From assembly GCA_021772335.1 (NCBI GenBank), contig JAJFMD010000007.1, forward strand, positions 372,001 to 436,000: a stretch of DNA of 64,000 nt, written 5' to 3'. Below, piece by piece: positions 27,159 through 36,233 of the stretch (its first letter is position 1; each line of letters starts with the position of its first letter). Made by a program: the position numbers and the translations under genes. This stretch comes from Chlamydiota bacterium (GTDB lineage Bacteria; Chlamydiota; Chlamydiia; Chlamydiales; Rhabdochlamydiaceae). The notes beneath the pieces were generated by a model. It was not told where the DNA came from. It worked only from the letters and a program-made list of their open reading frames with translations, and did not search any database.

Positions 27159-28429
27159 TTCATTCCTAGTCGATATTTTGTCACTGTACGTCTCGTACAA
27201 GGAATACCATAATCATTAAGTTTATTCTTTATTTCCTGATCTGATAGAGGTTGGTTTTTATCCTCTTCCTTGATCAATTTAGAAATAGTTTCCTTGATTG
27301 TGAGTTTCGAAATTGCATTTTGTGCATTTGCAAGTGGAGAACGAGAAAAAAATTCATTTAAGGGATAGAGTCCCTGGGGAATAGCGATATATTTATTCAT
27401 AATAGTGCGTGAAATTGTCGACGGGTGCAGATCAAGTTTTTCAGCAACATCTTCAATCTTGAGAGGAGATAGAGAAGATGTAGTCCCTTCTAAAAACGAA
27501 TATTGGGATTTTAGGAGGATCTCTCCGATCTTTTTTAAATTTTGATCTCTTTGAGCAACGATTTTTTTTAACCATTGAGCGTCATGGATATATTTTTTTA
27601 AGCTTTGCTCATTTAGTAGTTTGTCATAATGCGTAGAGATCTGAATTTCTGGTAAGCCTGTTTTGGCAATTTCAACATACCATTTTCCATCGATTGTTTT
27701 CAGAGTGAGATCCGGAAGGAGATAGTGTGTAGCATAGTCATCAAATGCTGCTGAGGGAAAAAAATTTAGATGTCTTATATCGCACTTGATTGTTTTAGTG
27801 AGATCTTCTGAGCTGCAATCAAGCGCCTTTTTGATTAAAGAAAAGCGCTTATGTAAAAAGGAATCAAAAAAATCAGTAATAATCCGATAAGCGAGCGTAT
27901 TTTGTTTTTCTTCAAATTGAAGTTGTATCAAAAGGGACTCTCGTAAATCTCTTGCAGCGATACCTATTGGATCGAAGGATTGGATTTTTTTTAAAATTGG
28001 TAAATGCAATGGATCAAGATTATCTGAAACAAAGCCTCTTTGATCTAAATTGCCGATAATTTGTTCTGCAATGACCAATTCCCTAGGTTGATCAAAGCAT
28101 TGATGAGCTTGGCGCATTAAATGCTCAAAAAGAGAGAGTTCGAAAGGAAGATATTGATCTATATCAAGTTTTTTTTGTTCAGGCTCTTCGGGATAGAGTC
28201 CATAATAAAAGTTTTCATCGAGATATTCAAATACACCAAATTGATCAGTAGAAGGATCTTCCTTTTCATAAAGGGAATCATTATCAACGAGTGGATTGCA
28301 CTGGATTTCATTGATTAACCACTCTCTAAGCTCGTTGATAGGCATTTGCAATACAGAAAAAGCTTGAACTAGTTGCTGCGTAATTAAAACGTTTTGTTTT
28401 ATTTTTATATTGAGATTAGTATTTAGCAT
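27125..28429 (-). CDS. rpoN: RNA polymerase sigma-54 factor
   Basis: The product (434 residues) is the alternative sigma factor that needs an AAA+ activator. Region I is glutamine/leucine-rich (LITQQLVQAFSVLQMPI), region II is acidic, and the core-binding and helix-turn-helix regions follow. The C-terminal RpoN box, which reads the -24 element, is TRRTVTKYR against the consensus ARRTVAKYR. Length is slightly short of the usual 450-480. It lies next to uvrD, an order I recall from Chlamydia. I did not find a convincing -24/-12 promoter in the window. Confidence 0.95.
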   Translation of the reverse strand: MLNTNLNIKIKQNVLITQQLVQAFSVLQMPINELREWLINEIQCNPLVDNDSLYEKEDPSTDQFGVFEYLDENFYYGLYPEEPEQKKLDIDQYLPFELSLFEHLMRQAHQCFDQPRELVIAEQIIGNLDQRGFVSDNLDPLHLPILKKIQSFDPIGIAARDLRESLLIQLQFEEKQNTLAYRIITDFFDSFLHKRFSLIKKALDCSSEDLTKTIKCDIRHLNFFPSAAFDDYATHYLLPDLTLKTIDGKWYVEIAKTGLPEIQISTHYDKLLNEQSLKKYIHDAQWLKKIVAQRDQNLKKIGEILLKSQYSFLEGTTSSLSPLKIEDVAEKLDLHPSTISRTIMNKYIAIPQGLYPLNEFFSRSPLANAQNAISKLTIKETISKLIKEEDKNQPLSDQEIKNKLNDYGIPCTRRTVTKYRLGMNYLSSSERKLL

Positions 28430-28545
28430 AAAACAAGCTTTTTATTTTAATATTTATATTATTGCTTGTTTTAATAGAAACAAAAAATCAGAGATGGAGA
28501 GTGAAAAAGTTTTTTTTGCGTAAGGTGGTGAAAATCTAGGAGTTG

Positions 28546-28574
28546 CTTAGATGTAAAACAGCTTTACATCTAAG
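28546..28574. repeat. Dispersed palindrome, copy 2
   Basis: The arms CTTAGATGTAAA and TTTACATCTAAG form the longest and perfect stem of the four copies (12 bases), with the loop ACAGC. The right arm contains the uvrD stop codon (28570-28572), so the repeat forms the end of that gene. It lies between uvrD and rpoN, both on the minus strand. Orientation of the loop is the same as in the other copies. Confidence 0.88.
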
Positions 28575-30675
28575 TGAGCTTCGCATATTTGGCAACAAGA
28601 GATCTCTGAATACTGTCTCCTTCAAAGGTAACATCATAAGTTAGCCCAAGGGAGGTATGATAAGAGCGATTTACGATGCCCTTTCCAAAATCTTTGTGAT
28701 AGACACTATCTCCAATTAAAAAGCCCTCCTCATGAAGATCTTCTTCTTCCTCTTCTTTATGTGTAATATGATGCGATTCAAAATACTCTTGAGGCACTTC
28801 TTTGAGAAAGCGACTGGGGCGCATTACACGTGGTGTGCCCCATAAAAAACGGAAGCGTGAAGCTGTCATATATAGGTGCTTTTTTGCGCGGGTCATACCG
28901 ACATAGCAAAGGCGCCTTTCCTCCTCTAATCCTTGAGGGGTTTCTCTTGCATTGATATGAGGAAAAAGCTCTTCTTCCATACCGACAAGAAATACAGAGC
29001 TAAATTCAAGGCCTTTGCCATTATGAAGTGTCATCAATTTGACATAATCCTCTTCATTCCCTGTCGTTTCAGCGCTCGATTTGAGAGTAAGCTCTTCTAA
29101 AAAAGTACGCAGGATGGGTTGGTCTTGTTCTGTAGACCATTCAGCTGCTTTAGAAGTGAGTTCATCGAGGTTTGCTCTTCTCTCATCATAAGTTTCAGGA
29201 TCTTGTTTTAAGTAATTGAGGTAGCCCCAGCGTTCGATTGCTAGAGAAAACACCTCATTAAGAGGAAGATTTTCATTAACCATTACTTTGATAGCTTCGA
29301 CTAAAGAGACATAATCATTAAGTCCATCTCGTTGTTTCTTTGATAATTTAAACGCTAAGATGCCATTGAGGATAGCTTGGCAAGTTGTTATAAGTCCGGC
29401 ACCCTCATCCTCTGCTAAATTATTAATTTTGAGTAGTGTCGCTTCCCCTATTCCTCGCTTAGGGATATTTAACGTTCTAGCAAAAGAAATGTAATCGGTT
29501 CCTGTTAGAACAACGCGCATTAGGGCAAGCACATCTTTAATTTCTTTCCGTTGGTAGAATGAGACTCCCCCAACAATCAAATAGGGAATTTTATGTCGTA
29601 AAAATGCATCTTCAAATGTACGTGATTGAAAGTTGGTTCGATAGAAAACAGCACAATCAATGAGAGGGATATTTTCTTGGCGATGAATTTCTAGTAGCTT
29701 TCGCACAACAAAATCCGCTTCAGCATGCTCATTATCACAAATGTACAGACCGATAGACTCTCCCTTTCCAAGTTCGCTCCAAAGTTTTTTTTCAAAACGT
29801 CTCTCATTATGTTGTATCAATTGGTTGGCTGCCATAAGGATTGTATTTGTACTGCGGTAGTTCTGTTCTAGAGAGATGACTTTAGCTCCTGGAAAGTCAC
29901 GCTCGAAGTTGAGAATATTATCGACATTAGCCCCGCGCCATGAATAAATTGATTGGTCTGGATCTCCCACTGCAAAGATATTATGGTGCTTGGCTGAAAG
30001 AGATTTGGCGATGAGATATTGGGCCTGATTTGTATCTTGGTATTCATCGATTAGGATAAAAGACCATCTTTTCTGATAAACTTCTAGAACTTCGGAATAA
30101 TTTTTGAAGAGTTTTGCGGTGAGATAAAGCAGATCATCAAAGTCAAGGGCGTTATAAGTTTTTAGTTTTTTCATATAAAGAGCATATACAGCATAGAGTA
30201 GCGTTGATTCTCCATCGCTATATTCTTCAGGAGAAAGTAGATTGTTTTTAGCTTGGGATATCGCGATGCGAAGCTCTTTAAGTTCTCCCCTGTCTACTTT
30301 TTGACCGAGAGTTTTAAGACACTCTTTAACTAGTTTCTCGCTATCATCATCATCGTAAATGATAAAATCCTCATTATACTCAAGATGATGAATTGACTCG
30401 CGTAGAATGCGTACGCACAAACTATGGAAGGTACAAGTTAACACTTGTTGATGAGCTAACTTTTGGATGCGGTAGCGCATCTCTTCAGCCGCTTTATTTG
30501 TGAAAGTAACAGCGATAATACTTTGAGCTGGAACTCCAAGATCTAGTAAATGAGCGATGCGGTAAGTAACAATGCGGGTTTTACCTGATCCTGCTCCGGC
30601 AAGAACGAGAAGAGGGCCTTCAAAATGCTCAACAGCAGCTTGTTGCTCTGAATTTAGTAAGGGTTTTTTAGACAT
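28570..30675 (-). CDS. uvrD: UvrD/PcrA-type DNA helicase
   Basis: The product (701 residues) is a superfamily 1A 3'-5' helicase for excision repair and replication restart. It carries the Walker A stretch AGAGSGKTRIVTYR, FTNKAAEEM, the DEYQDTNQAQ motif II, GDPDQSIYSWRGA, LEQNYRS, and motifs V/VI with LMTLHNGKGLEF and EERRLCYVGMTRA. The C-terminal segment ends in the YHKDFGKG tudor-like domain. I use the ATG at 30675; a TTG precedes it. The stop codon lies within a dispersed palindrome. Confidence 0.96.
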   Translation of the reverse strand: MSKKPLLNSEQQAAVEHFEGPLLVLAGAGSGKTRIVTYRIAHLLDLGVPAQSIIAVTFTNKAAEEMRYRIQKLAHQQVLTCTFHSLCVRILRESIHHLEYNEDFIIYDDDDSEKLVKECLKTLGQKVDRGELKELRIAISQAKNNLLSPEEYSDGESTLLYAVYALYMKKLKTYNALDFDDLLYLTAKLFKNYSEVLEVYQKRWSFILIDEYQDTNQAQYLIAKSLSAKHHNIFAVGDPDQSIYSWRGANVDNILNFERDFPGAKVISLEQNYRSTNTILMAANQLIQHNERRFEKKLWSELGKGESIGLYICDNEHAEADFVVRKLLEIHRQENIPLIDCAVFYRTNFQSRTFEDAFLRHKIPYLIVGGVSFYQRKEIKDVLALMRVVLTGTDYISFARTLNIPKRGIGEATLLKINNLAEDEGAGLITTCQAILNGILAFKLSKKQRDGLNDYVSLVEAIKVMVNENLPLNEVFSLAIERWGYLNYLKQDPETYDERRANLDELTSKAAEWSTEQDQPILRTFLEELTLKSSAETTGNEEDYVKLMTLHNGKGLEFSSVFLVGMEEELFPHINARETPQGLEEERRLCYVGMTRAKKHLYMTASRFRFLWGTPRVMRPSRFLKEVPQEYFESHHITHKEEEEEDLHEEGFLIGDSVYHKDFGKGIVNRSYHTSLGLTYDVTFEGDSIQRSLVAKYAKLT

Positions 30676-30700
30676 CAATCCATTCTAAGAGATCTAAGCA

Positions 30701-31585
30701 TTATTCTCTATAATTCGAATGTATAGAAACATAGTGGTAGCCTTCATTGCGATAGCGGTCTATCTCATTCACCTTGGTAATATTGTCCCATTTTAAAGGA
30801 CGCATTTCAACCTGATCGGTATTCATCAGAGCGAAGTTAAAATATATTTCATATTCGGAGGCATGTGGACTGTTATATTTAAACATAGGGACAGCATGAC
30901 AAAATGCTTTCCAAAAGGGTTGATTATGTTTTTTTTCGACAATGTTAAATAGATCGTTTAGCAGGGGTTTTTGGATCAACATATGATGCGCTACACCTGA
31001 TTTATCGGGGTATAAACGCCTTAATCCAGGAACTAGACGGGCTCCGTGGAGAAAATAAGCAGGCCAATATTCGCTAGCAAGAGTTAAGAGGGCTCCGTTT
31101 TTCTCATTTAGAAAAGAGACTTGGTTGAGAAAGATTGTGTCGGCATCAAGAAGAAGAATATTTTCTGAGATGTTTGGTATGGTATACATTGCATAGAACT
31201 TAAGCAGCTGCTGGTAATACCAGCCCAGGAAGCGAGGATGTACAGGACGCGTGGGATGCCGCGTTAGAGCTTTGCGAATATCGTCTTTAGAAAATGGGTA
31301 GCGAGATTCATCAAACCACAGCGCTTTTTTTGTTAAGGGGCGCGGTGAAATAATATAGATATTTCGAATATGGCTGCCATTGTTCCTTATCCCTTCGATG
31401 CAATGGTCAAGAGTTTCTAAATCTTTATCGATACAAGGAATAATTACATCGATCGGTTGATCAATAAATGGGTAGGTTTTAGTTTCTAATGGGATTTTTG
31501 CTGCAGATAAGCTAGACAATAAAATTAGGAAAGGAAGCAGTTTAGGGATCGTATTTTTTATGAATTGGATAGTTCCATTCGTCAT
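30701..31585 (-). CDS. Exported GT-A-like glycosyltransferase (copy B)
   Basis: The 294-residue protein has a signal peptide with core LLPFLILLSSLSAA. The mature part looks like a GT-A glycosyltransferase of the DUF6492 type: IDVIIPCIDKDLETL, NIYIISPRPL, RFLGWYYQQLLKFYA, then the metal-site-like LLLDADTIFL (D-x-D). GVAHHMLIQKPLL and SEYEIYFNFAL complete the fold. It overlaps the end of its upstream paralogue by 44 bases. Its substrate and location are unknown; the signal peptide points outside the cytosol. Confidence 0.7.
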   Translation of the reverse strand: MTNGTIQFIKNTIPKLLPFLILLSSLSAAKIPLETKTYPFIDQPIDVIIPCIDKDLETLDHCIEGIRNNGSHIRNIYIISPRPLTKKALWFDESRYPFSKDDIRKALTRHPTRPVHPRFLGWYYQQLLKFYAMYTIPNISENILLLDADTIFLNQVSFLNEKNGALLTLASEYWPAYFLHGARLVPGLRRLYPDKSGVAHHMLIQKPLLNDLFNIVEKKHNQPFWKAFCHAVPMFKYNSPHASEYEIYFNFALMNTDQVEMRPLKWDNITKVNEIDRYRNEGYHYVSIHSNYRE

Positions 31586-32438
31586 CTTGTTCTCTCATAA
31601 AGGAATGTGCAGATACAAAAACATTGTGTCTTCTTCGATAATGTTTGAGTCTTTTTAGGTTACTGATAGCTCTGTTTTTTAAGAAGCGGGTTTTTACTTG
31701 ATTACTCGTTGTCAGAGCAAAATTGAGATAAATCTCATATTCCGAAGCTGTCGCATTCATATAATCATTTTTTGGCACGCAGTGGCAAAATGCTTGCCAT
31801 AGAGGTTCTTTATGATGTGACTCAACAATTTCAAATAGGTCGTCGAGAATAGGTTTTTGAAAAAGCATATGGTGGACAACACCAGAATATTTTTTCTCAA
31901 TTCGATTTAAACCTGGCACGAATCTTTTCATGTGATTGAGTCGATTAGTTTTAAATGGATGATCAATCACTGTGAAATAGGGTGCTAAGGTTTCATCTCT
32001 AAAAGAAACGGGAAGAAGAAAGATCGTATCGGCATCTAAAACGAGGACATTTGAAGAGATATTTGGAATGACATAGGGAGCATAGAATTTAAGCAGTTGT
32101 TGATAATACCACCCTAAAAAACGGGGAGGGATTTTTTCTGAACTTCGCGACAGGGCTTTAGCAATGTCCTCTTTAGAAAAGGGGAAGAGTTTTTCATTAA
32201 ACCATTTTGCTTTATGAGTTAGCCTCTTAGATGAAACAATGTAGATATTGCGAATATCTTTGCCATTTTTTCTGATGCCATTAATCGCTAACTTAAGCGT
32301 CTTTAAATCTTTTTTTACGCAAGGAATAACAACATCAATGGGTTCTTGTGAGAAGAGATATGTTTTTTCCTCAAGACTAGTGGCATTTAAAAATAGGGAA
32401 AAAAACAGAGAAAGAAGAATAGCAGAGTATTTAATCAT
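31542..32438 (-). CDS. Exported GT-A-like glycosyltransferase (copy A)
   Basis: The 298-residue tandem paralogue of the next gene shares the same motif order: IDVVIPCVKKDLKTL, RFLGWYYQQLLKFYA, LVLDADTIFL, VVHHMLFQKPIL and SEYEIYLNFAL. It starts with a signal peptide (ILLSLFFSLFLNATS). The pair shows that duplication happened in this lineage or an ancestor, and both copies keep the D-x-D and signal, so both are probably functional. Together with the fucosyltransferase-like pair 5 kb away they make four exported glycosyltransferase-like genes in 8 kb. Confidence 0.7.
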   Translation of the reverse strand: MIKYSAILLSLFFSLFLNATSLEEKTYLFSQEPIDVVIPCVKKDLKTLKLAINGIRKNGKDIRNIYIVSSKRLTHKAKWFNEKLFPFSKEDIAKALSRSSEKIPPRFLGWYYQQLLKFYAPYVIPNISSNVLVLDADTIFLLPVSFRDETLAPYFTVIDHPFKTNRLNHMKRFVPGLNRIEKKYSGVVHHMLFQKPILDDLFEIVESHHKEPLWQAFCHCVPKNDYMNATASEYEIYLNFALTTSNQVKTRFLKNRAISNLKRLKHYRRRHNVFVSAHSFMREQDDEWNYPIHKKYDP

Positions 32439-32482
32439 AGGCTCAGAATTTTAAGAAAAAACGTACAAGAGGAGAGTTTTTT

Positions 32483-35400
32483 TCACAATACTTGTGAACG
32501 TTTTTCTCCTTCCCTATCTCCTAGATTGCCATAGCGATGGTAATTGTGACTAATTGCAATTTCTCTCATATAATTGAGCAGTTCAAAGCGCCCATTGCTT
32601 AAAACTGGAGTCATATTAAGATAACAAGCAGATGACCCGCTTGCCAATACGAGTTGTGGATAGGGGGGAGATAATAATCGGACGCGGCGATATACTTTTT
32701 TCTCCACGCGATGTGCAAATTGCTCCTCGCTTTCTTCAATAAAATCAAGAGAGGGAAACAGAGTTTTATGATGGTCTTTAATAACTAGGGGGCTCTTTTT
32801 GTCATAGCTGATGTCAAGAGATGCTTTGCATGTTAATGCTGCAGCTATAACGCGCAAGATATCAAAAATTGAGTTATTTTCTTGAATGCGAAGCACCTGC
32901 TTTTTATGAGGAACGAAGCGCAAGTAGTTATCTTGGCCAATCAGAAGAGAAGGATCCTCAATCTCTTTTAGTTTTTGAGCATGATAAGCGTAATTAGCAA
33001 TGCATGCATACCATTTACCAAGAGTTTCTGAATCGAATTCTGCATCCTCTAGGAATACCATGAGTTGATTCACTTTTTTATGAGGAGGCAATTTATCTTT
33101 AGGCAATGATATTTGCTCAGGTATCATTAATTGAGAGAGATAATTGGGACCTCCAGCTTTGGAGCCGTGACCAAAGCTGCTGCACTTTAAACCGCCAAAT
33201 GGTTGACGTTGAACGATGGCTCCGGTGATACCGCGATTGATGTAAAGATTTCCTGCTTCAATATTTTCTAACCAGTATTTGATTTCACGTTCATCAAGAG
33301 AATGAATGCCTGAGGTTAGACCATATTTTGTGCCATTTGCGAGCTTAATTGCATGCTCGAGATTTTTAGCGCGCATCACGCCGAGAACAGGACCAAAAAG
33401 CTCAGTTTGATGCATAAAACTTCCCTCTTTAACTCCTAATTTAATACCTGGAGACCAGAGATTAGGGTTATTGGGATCACATTTAGGCTCAAGCAACCAC
33501 TCTTCTCCCTGATCGAGCTTAGTGAGACCTCTTAGCAAATCTCCACTAGGCTCTCGTACAAGAGGAACAACTTTTGAGGAAAGATCCCATGCAGAGCCAA
33601 CGGATAAACTTTTTGCTGCATCGCGTAGATGTTTGCGAAAATTTGGGCTGTCATAAACTTCAGCTTCTAAAATTGCTAAACTTGCGGCGCTGCATTTTTG
33701 CCCAGAATGGCCAAAGGCTGATTGCACGAGGTCTTTAATTGCTAAATCGCGATCAGATAGGGCTGTGATGATTAGAGCGTTTTTACCTCCAGTTTCAGCA
33801 GCGATATCGAGATCAGGACGCATTTTAAGAAAAAGTTCTGCGGTTTGAGTTGCTCCCGTCAAAATGACTGCGTTAATTCTCGGATCTTTGATTAGTTGGC
33901 TACCAACAGGGTCATCAACGCAGCTGATAAACTGCAGAGCCTCTTTAGGAATGCCTGCATTCCAAAGCGTATTAACAAGGATCCATCCACTAAGGACAGC
34001 TTCAGGAGCGGGTTTGAAAATCACGCAATTGCCAGCGACTAGACTCGCTAAAATTCCTCCTGCAGGAATAGCAACAGGAAAGTTCCATGGTGGAGTGATG
34101 AGAATAGTTCCTTTTGCTTTCCAAGAGATATCTTTGAAACTTTCGAGCTCCAGTAAATGCCTAGCATAATATTCTGCAAAGTCAATGGCCTCAGAAAGCT
34201 CAGGATCCCCTTCAGCAATTGTCTTGCCTCCATCCATCAATTTAGCACCGATTAAGTCAGCTCGATTCTCTCTTAATTTATGTGCCGCTTTTGATAAATA
34301 TTCTGCTCTTTCCTTCGGTGGACGGTTTTGCCAAGTTGACTCGTAATTCTTAGCGATGTTTAAGGTTTGATCTACTTGCTCTTTGCTTGCATAAGAAAAG
34401 TGATATAAATGGTTATCATGGTTGGAGGGATCGTAGCCAATACCTTGGGGTTGTTGTTGATGAATCTCTTCTCCGCCGATTACAATCGGAATATTGGGGA
34501 TCTCAATATTTTGCCACTTTTCAATGATTTTATAAGCCCATTCTCGGTTTTGAGAGAGAGAAAAATCGGTATCAGATTCATTAGCAAAAGGCTGATCTAG
34601 AAATGCTCCTGCCGGTTCTTTTAAACGATTTTGGATGCGTCTTGGAGTTTCTGATATCTTGTGCATACAATCACAAGCGTTTTCAAAGCGTTTTTTTTGA
34701 TCTTCCCATTCCTTACTACCTGGGTTAATTGAAAAGCTGTGTCTTAAAAAATTTTCTGCGGCAGTATTTTCATCTAGACGTCGAATTAAATAAGCTACAG
34801 CGCTTTGGAAATCTTCCTTTTTAGCAACAGGGCAATAAAGTAGAACGTTACCAATTATCTTTTGTACTGTACGACGTATGTGGTCGGCCATTCCTTCTAA
34901 CATTTCAAAAGTGACGAACTCTTCTAGTTCTTTTTCAGCACGTATTATCATGCCATAAGAGATGTCAAAGAGATTATGACTGGCTATGCCTAAATGAACT
35001 GCTTTTGCATTTTTAGGATCAGCACCATAAAGTAACATGCGCTTAAAGTTTGCATCGACATCACTCTTATTTGTATATGGGGCTTGATGCCATTTCTGAG
35101 CGCTAGCTTCTACTTGTTCCATTGCTAAATTTGCCCCTTTAACTAGGCGCACTTTAATTGGAGCTCCCCCTTTTGCGACACGTGCTTTAGCCCATTCTAT
35201 TAATTCTTTTTGGATTGGAAAAGAATCGGGAAGATACGCTTGCAGCACAATACCTGCATAGTAGTGAGAAAATTCTGGTTCATCCAATACCATCATAAAT
35301 ATATCTTTGGTCAAATGCAGATCGCGATACTCTTCCATATCTAGATTGACGAATTTGGGGCTTGTTTTCCCATCTGGATGAGTATAATTATTTTGTAAGG

Positions 35401-36103
35401 CTGCTCTGTAGATTCTACGTAATCGTTCAGCTGCTTTTTGGAGAGTTTTATCCCAAGCGAGCAAATTGATTTGACTATAGATTGTTGATAATTTAATCGA
35501 GATATATTCAATTTCTTTTTGCTCTAGATCTTTGATATAAAGTGCAGCGCGCTTTTCAGCTTCTTCCTCTCCTAAAATCGCTTCTCCAAGTTGATTGAGG
35601 TTGATCCGTACTTTTTGTTCGCGACGTTTAGTTATATGAATTTTTAGTTGATTCATTTCTCCTGGAAGAATCACGTTTGAAGTTTCTTTGCGAACAGCAA
35701 AGTTCATCAGAGGTCCCAAAATTAAAGAAAATGGTTTTCCAAAGAGTCGAAATAGACTTAGCTGACATCTTTTGTATATTGAAAAGTAGTGAGGAATGCC
35801 ATATTTCCCCAAAAGAAATAGGAACTGATCAACATTACGAGTGTGTTTTTTTGAGCGAAAGCATTGGTCTGTCATACTCGTAGTAAATACTTTTCCGCGA
35901 GGATCTTGCATCATGCGAGCTAATTGACTTTGCTGCAAATTTTCTTTAAATGAGCGTGTAGCATTTGCTTCATCAAGTATAATGGTAGCGAGCTTAATTG
36001 CTTTTTCTTTTCTTTGTTGATCATCCAAAGCGGAGTTATGAACAGTTTCTAAAATTTCTCCAGCTAGCTTTATAAAAGGTGATTCTTTAGTATCATTGCT
36101 CAT
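32483..36103 (-). CDS. putA: Bifunctional proline dehydrogenase / P5C dehydrogenase
   Basis: The product (about 1206 residues) oxidises proline to glutamate in two steps. The N-terminal FAD-dependent proline dehydrogenase domain (about 100-480) includes IKVRLVKGANLAMEQVEA. The NAD-dependent aldehyde dehydrogenase domain (about 550-1040) includes TPPWNFPVAIPAGG, AAETGGKNALI with the general-base glutamate, and HSGQKCSAAS with the catalytic cysteine. A further 150 residues close the protein. There is no DNA-binding domain at the N-terminus, so it is not an autoregulatory PutA. I chose the ATG at 36103, with GGAG eight bases upstream. Confidence 0.93.
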   Translation of the reverse strand: MSNDTKESPFIKLAGEILETVHNSALDDQQRKEKAIKLATIILDEANATRSFKENLQQSQLARMMQDPRGKVFTTSMTDQCFRSKKHTRNVDQFLFLLGKYGIPHYFSIYKRCQLSLFRLFGKPFSLILGPLMNFAVRKETSNVILPGEMNQLKIHITKRREQKVRINLNQLGEAILGEEEAEKRAALYIKDLEQKEIEYISIKLSTIYSQINLLAWDKTLQKAAERLRRIYRAALQNNYTHPDGKTSPKFVNLDMEEYRDLHLTKDIFMMVLDEPEFSHYYAGIVLQAYLPDSFPIQKELIEWAKARVAKGGAPIKVRLVKGANLAMEQVEASAQKWHQAPYTNKSDVDANFKRMLLYGADPKNAKAVHLGIASHNLFDISYGMIIRAEKELEEFVTFEMLEGMADHIRRTVQKIIGNVLLYCPVAKKEDFQSAVAYLIRRLDENTAAENFLRHSFSINPGSKEWEDQKKRFENACDCMHKISETPRRIQNRLKEPAGAFLDQPFANESDTDFSLSQNREWAYKIIEKWQNIEIPNIPIVIGGEEIHQQQPQGIGYDPSNHDNHLYHFSYASKEQVDQTLNIAKNYESTWQNRPPKERAEYLSKAAHKLRENRADLIGAKLMDGGKTIAEGDPELSEAIDFAEYYARHLLELESFKDISWKAKGTILITPPWNFPVAIPAGGILASLVAGNCVIFKPAPEAVLSGWILVNTLWNAGIPKEALQFISCVDDPVGSQLIKDPRINAVILTGATQTAELFLKMRPDLDIAAETGGKNALIITALSDRDLAIKDLVQSAFGHSGQKCSAASLAILEAEVYDSPNFRKHLRDAAKSLSVGSAWDLSSKVVPLVREPSGDLLRGLTKLDQGEEWLLEPKCDPNNPNLWSPGIKLGVKEGSFMHQTELFGPVLGVMRAKNLEHAIKLANGTKYGLTSGIHSLDEREIKYWLENIEAGNLYINRGITGAIVQRQPFGGLKCSSFGHGSKAGGPNYLSQLMIPEQISLPKDKLPPHKKVNQLMVFLEDAEFDSETLGKWYACIANYAYHAQKLKEIEDPSLLIGQDNYLRFVPHKKQVLRIQENNSIFDILRVIAAALTCKASLDISYDKKSPLVIKDHHKTLFPSLDFIEESEEQFAHRVEKKVYRRVRLLSPPYPQLVLASGSSACYLNMTPVLSNGRFELLNYMREIAISHNYHRYGNLGDREGEKRSQVL

Positions 36104-36233
36104 GAGCGTGCTCCATTGACTTTGAATTATCAATAACAAAAAAAAACAAATTTACAAAGATGTTTATGTTACAAAAAACAGAAACTTCTTTTTGGTATGA
36201 ATTAGAATAGTTATCTTCATGAGGTGTTTCTAA

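Noticed and set aside
27125-28429. Sigma-54 promoters upstream of nearby genes
   Set aside because: The few TGGCAC matches I found lie inside coding sequence and lack a properly spaced TTGC.
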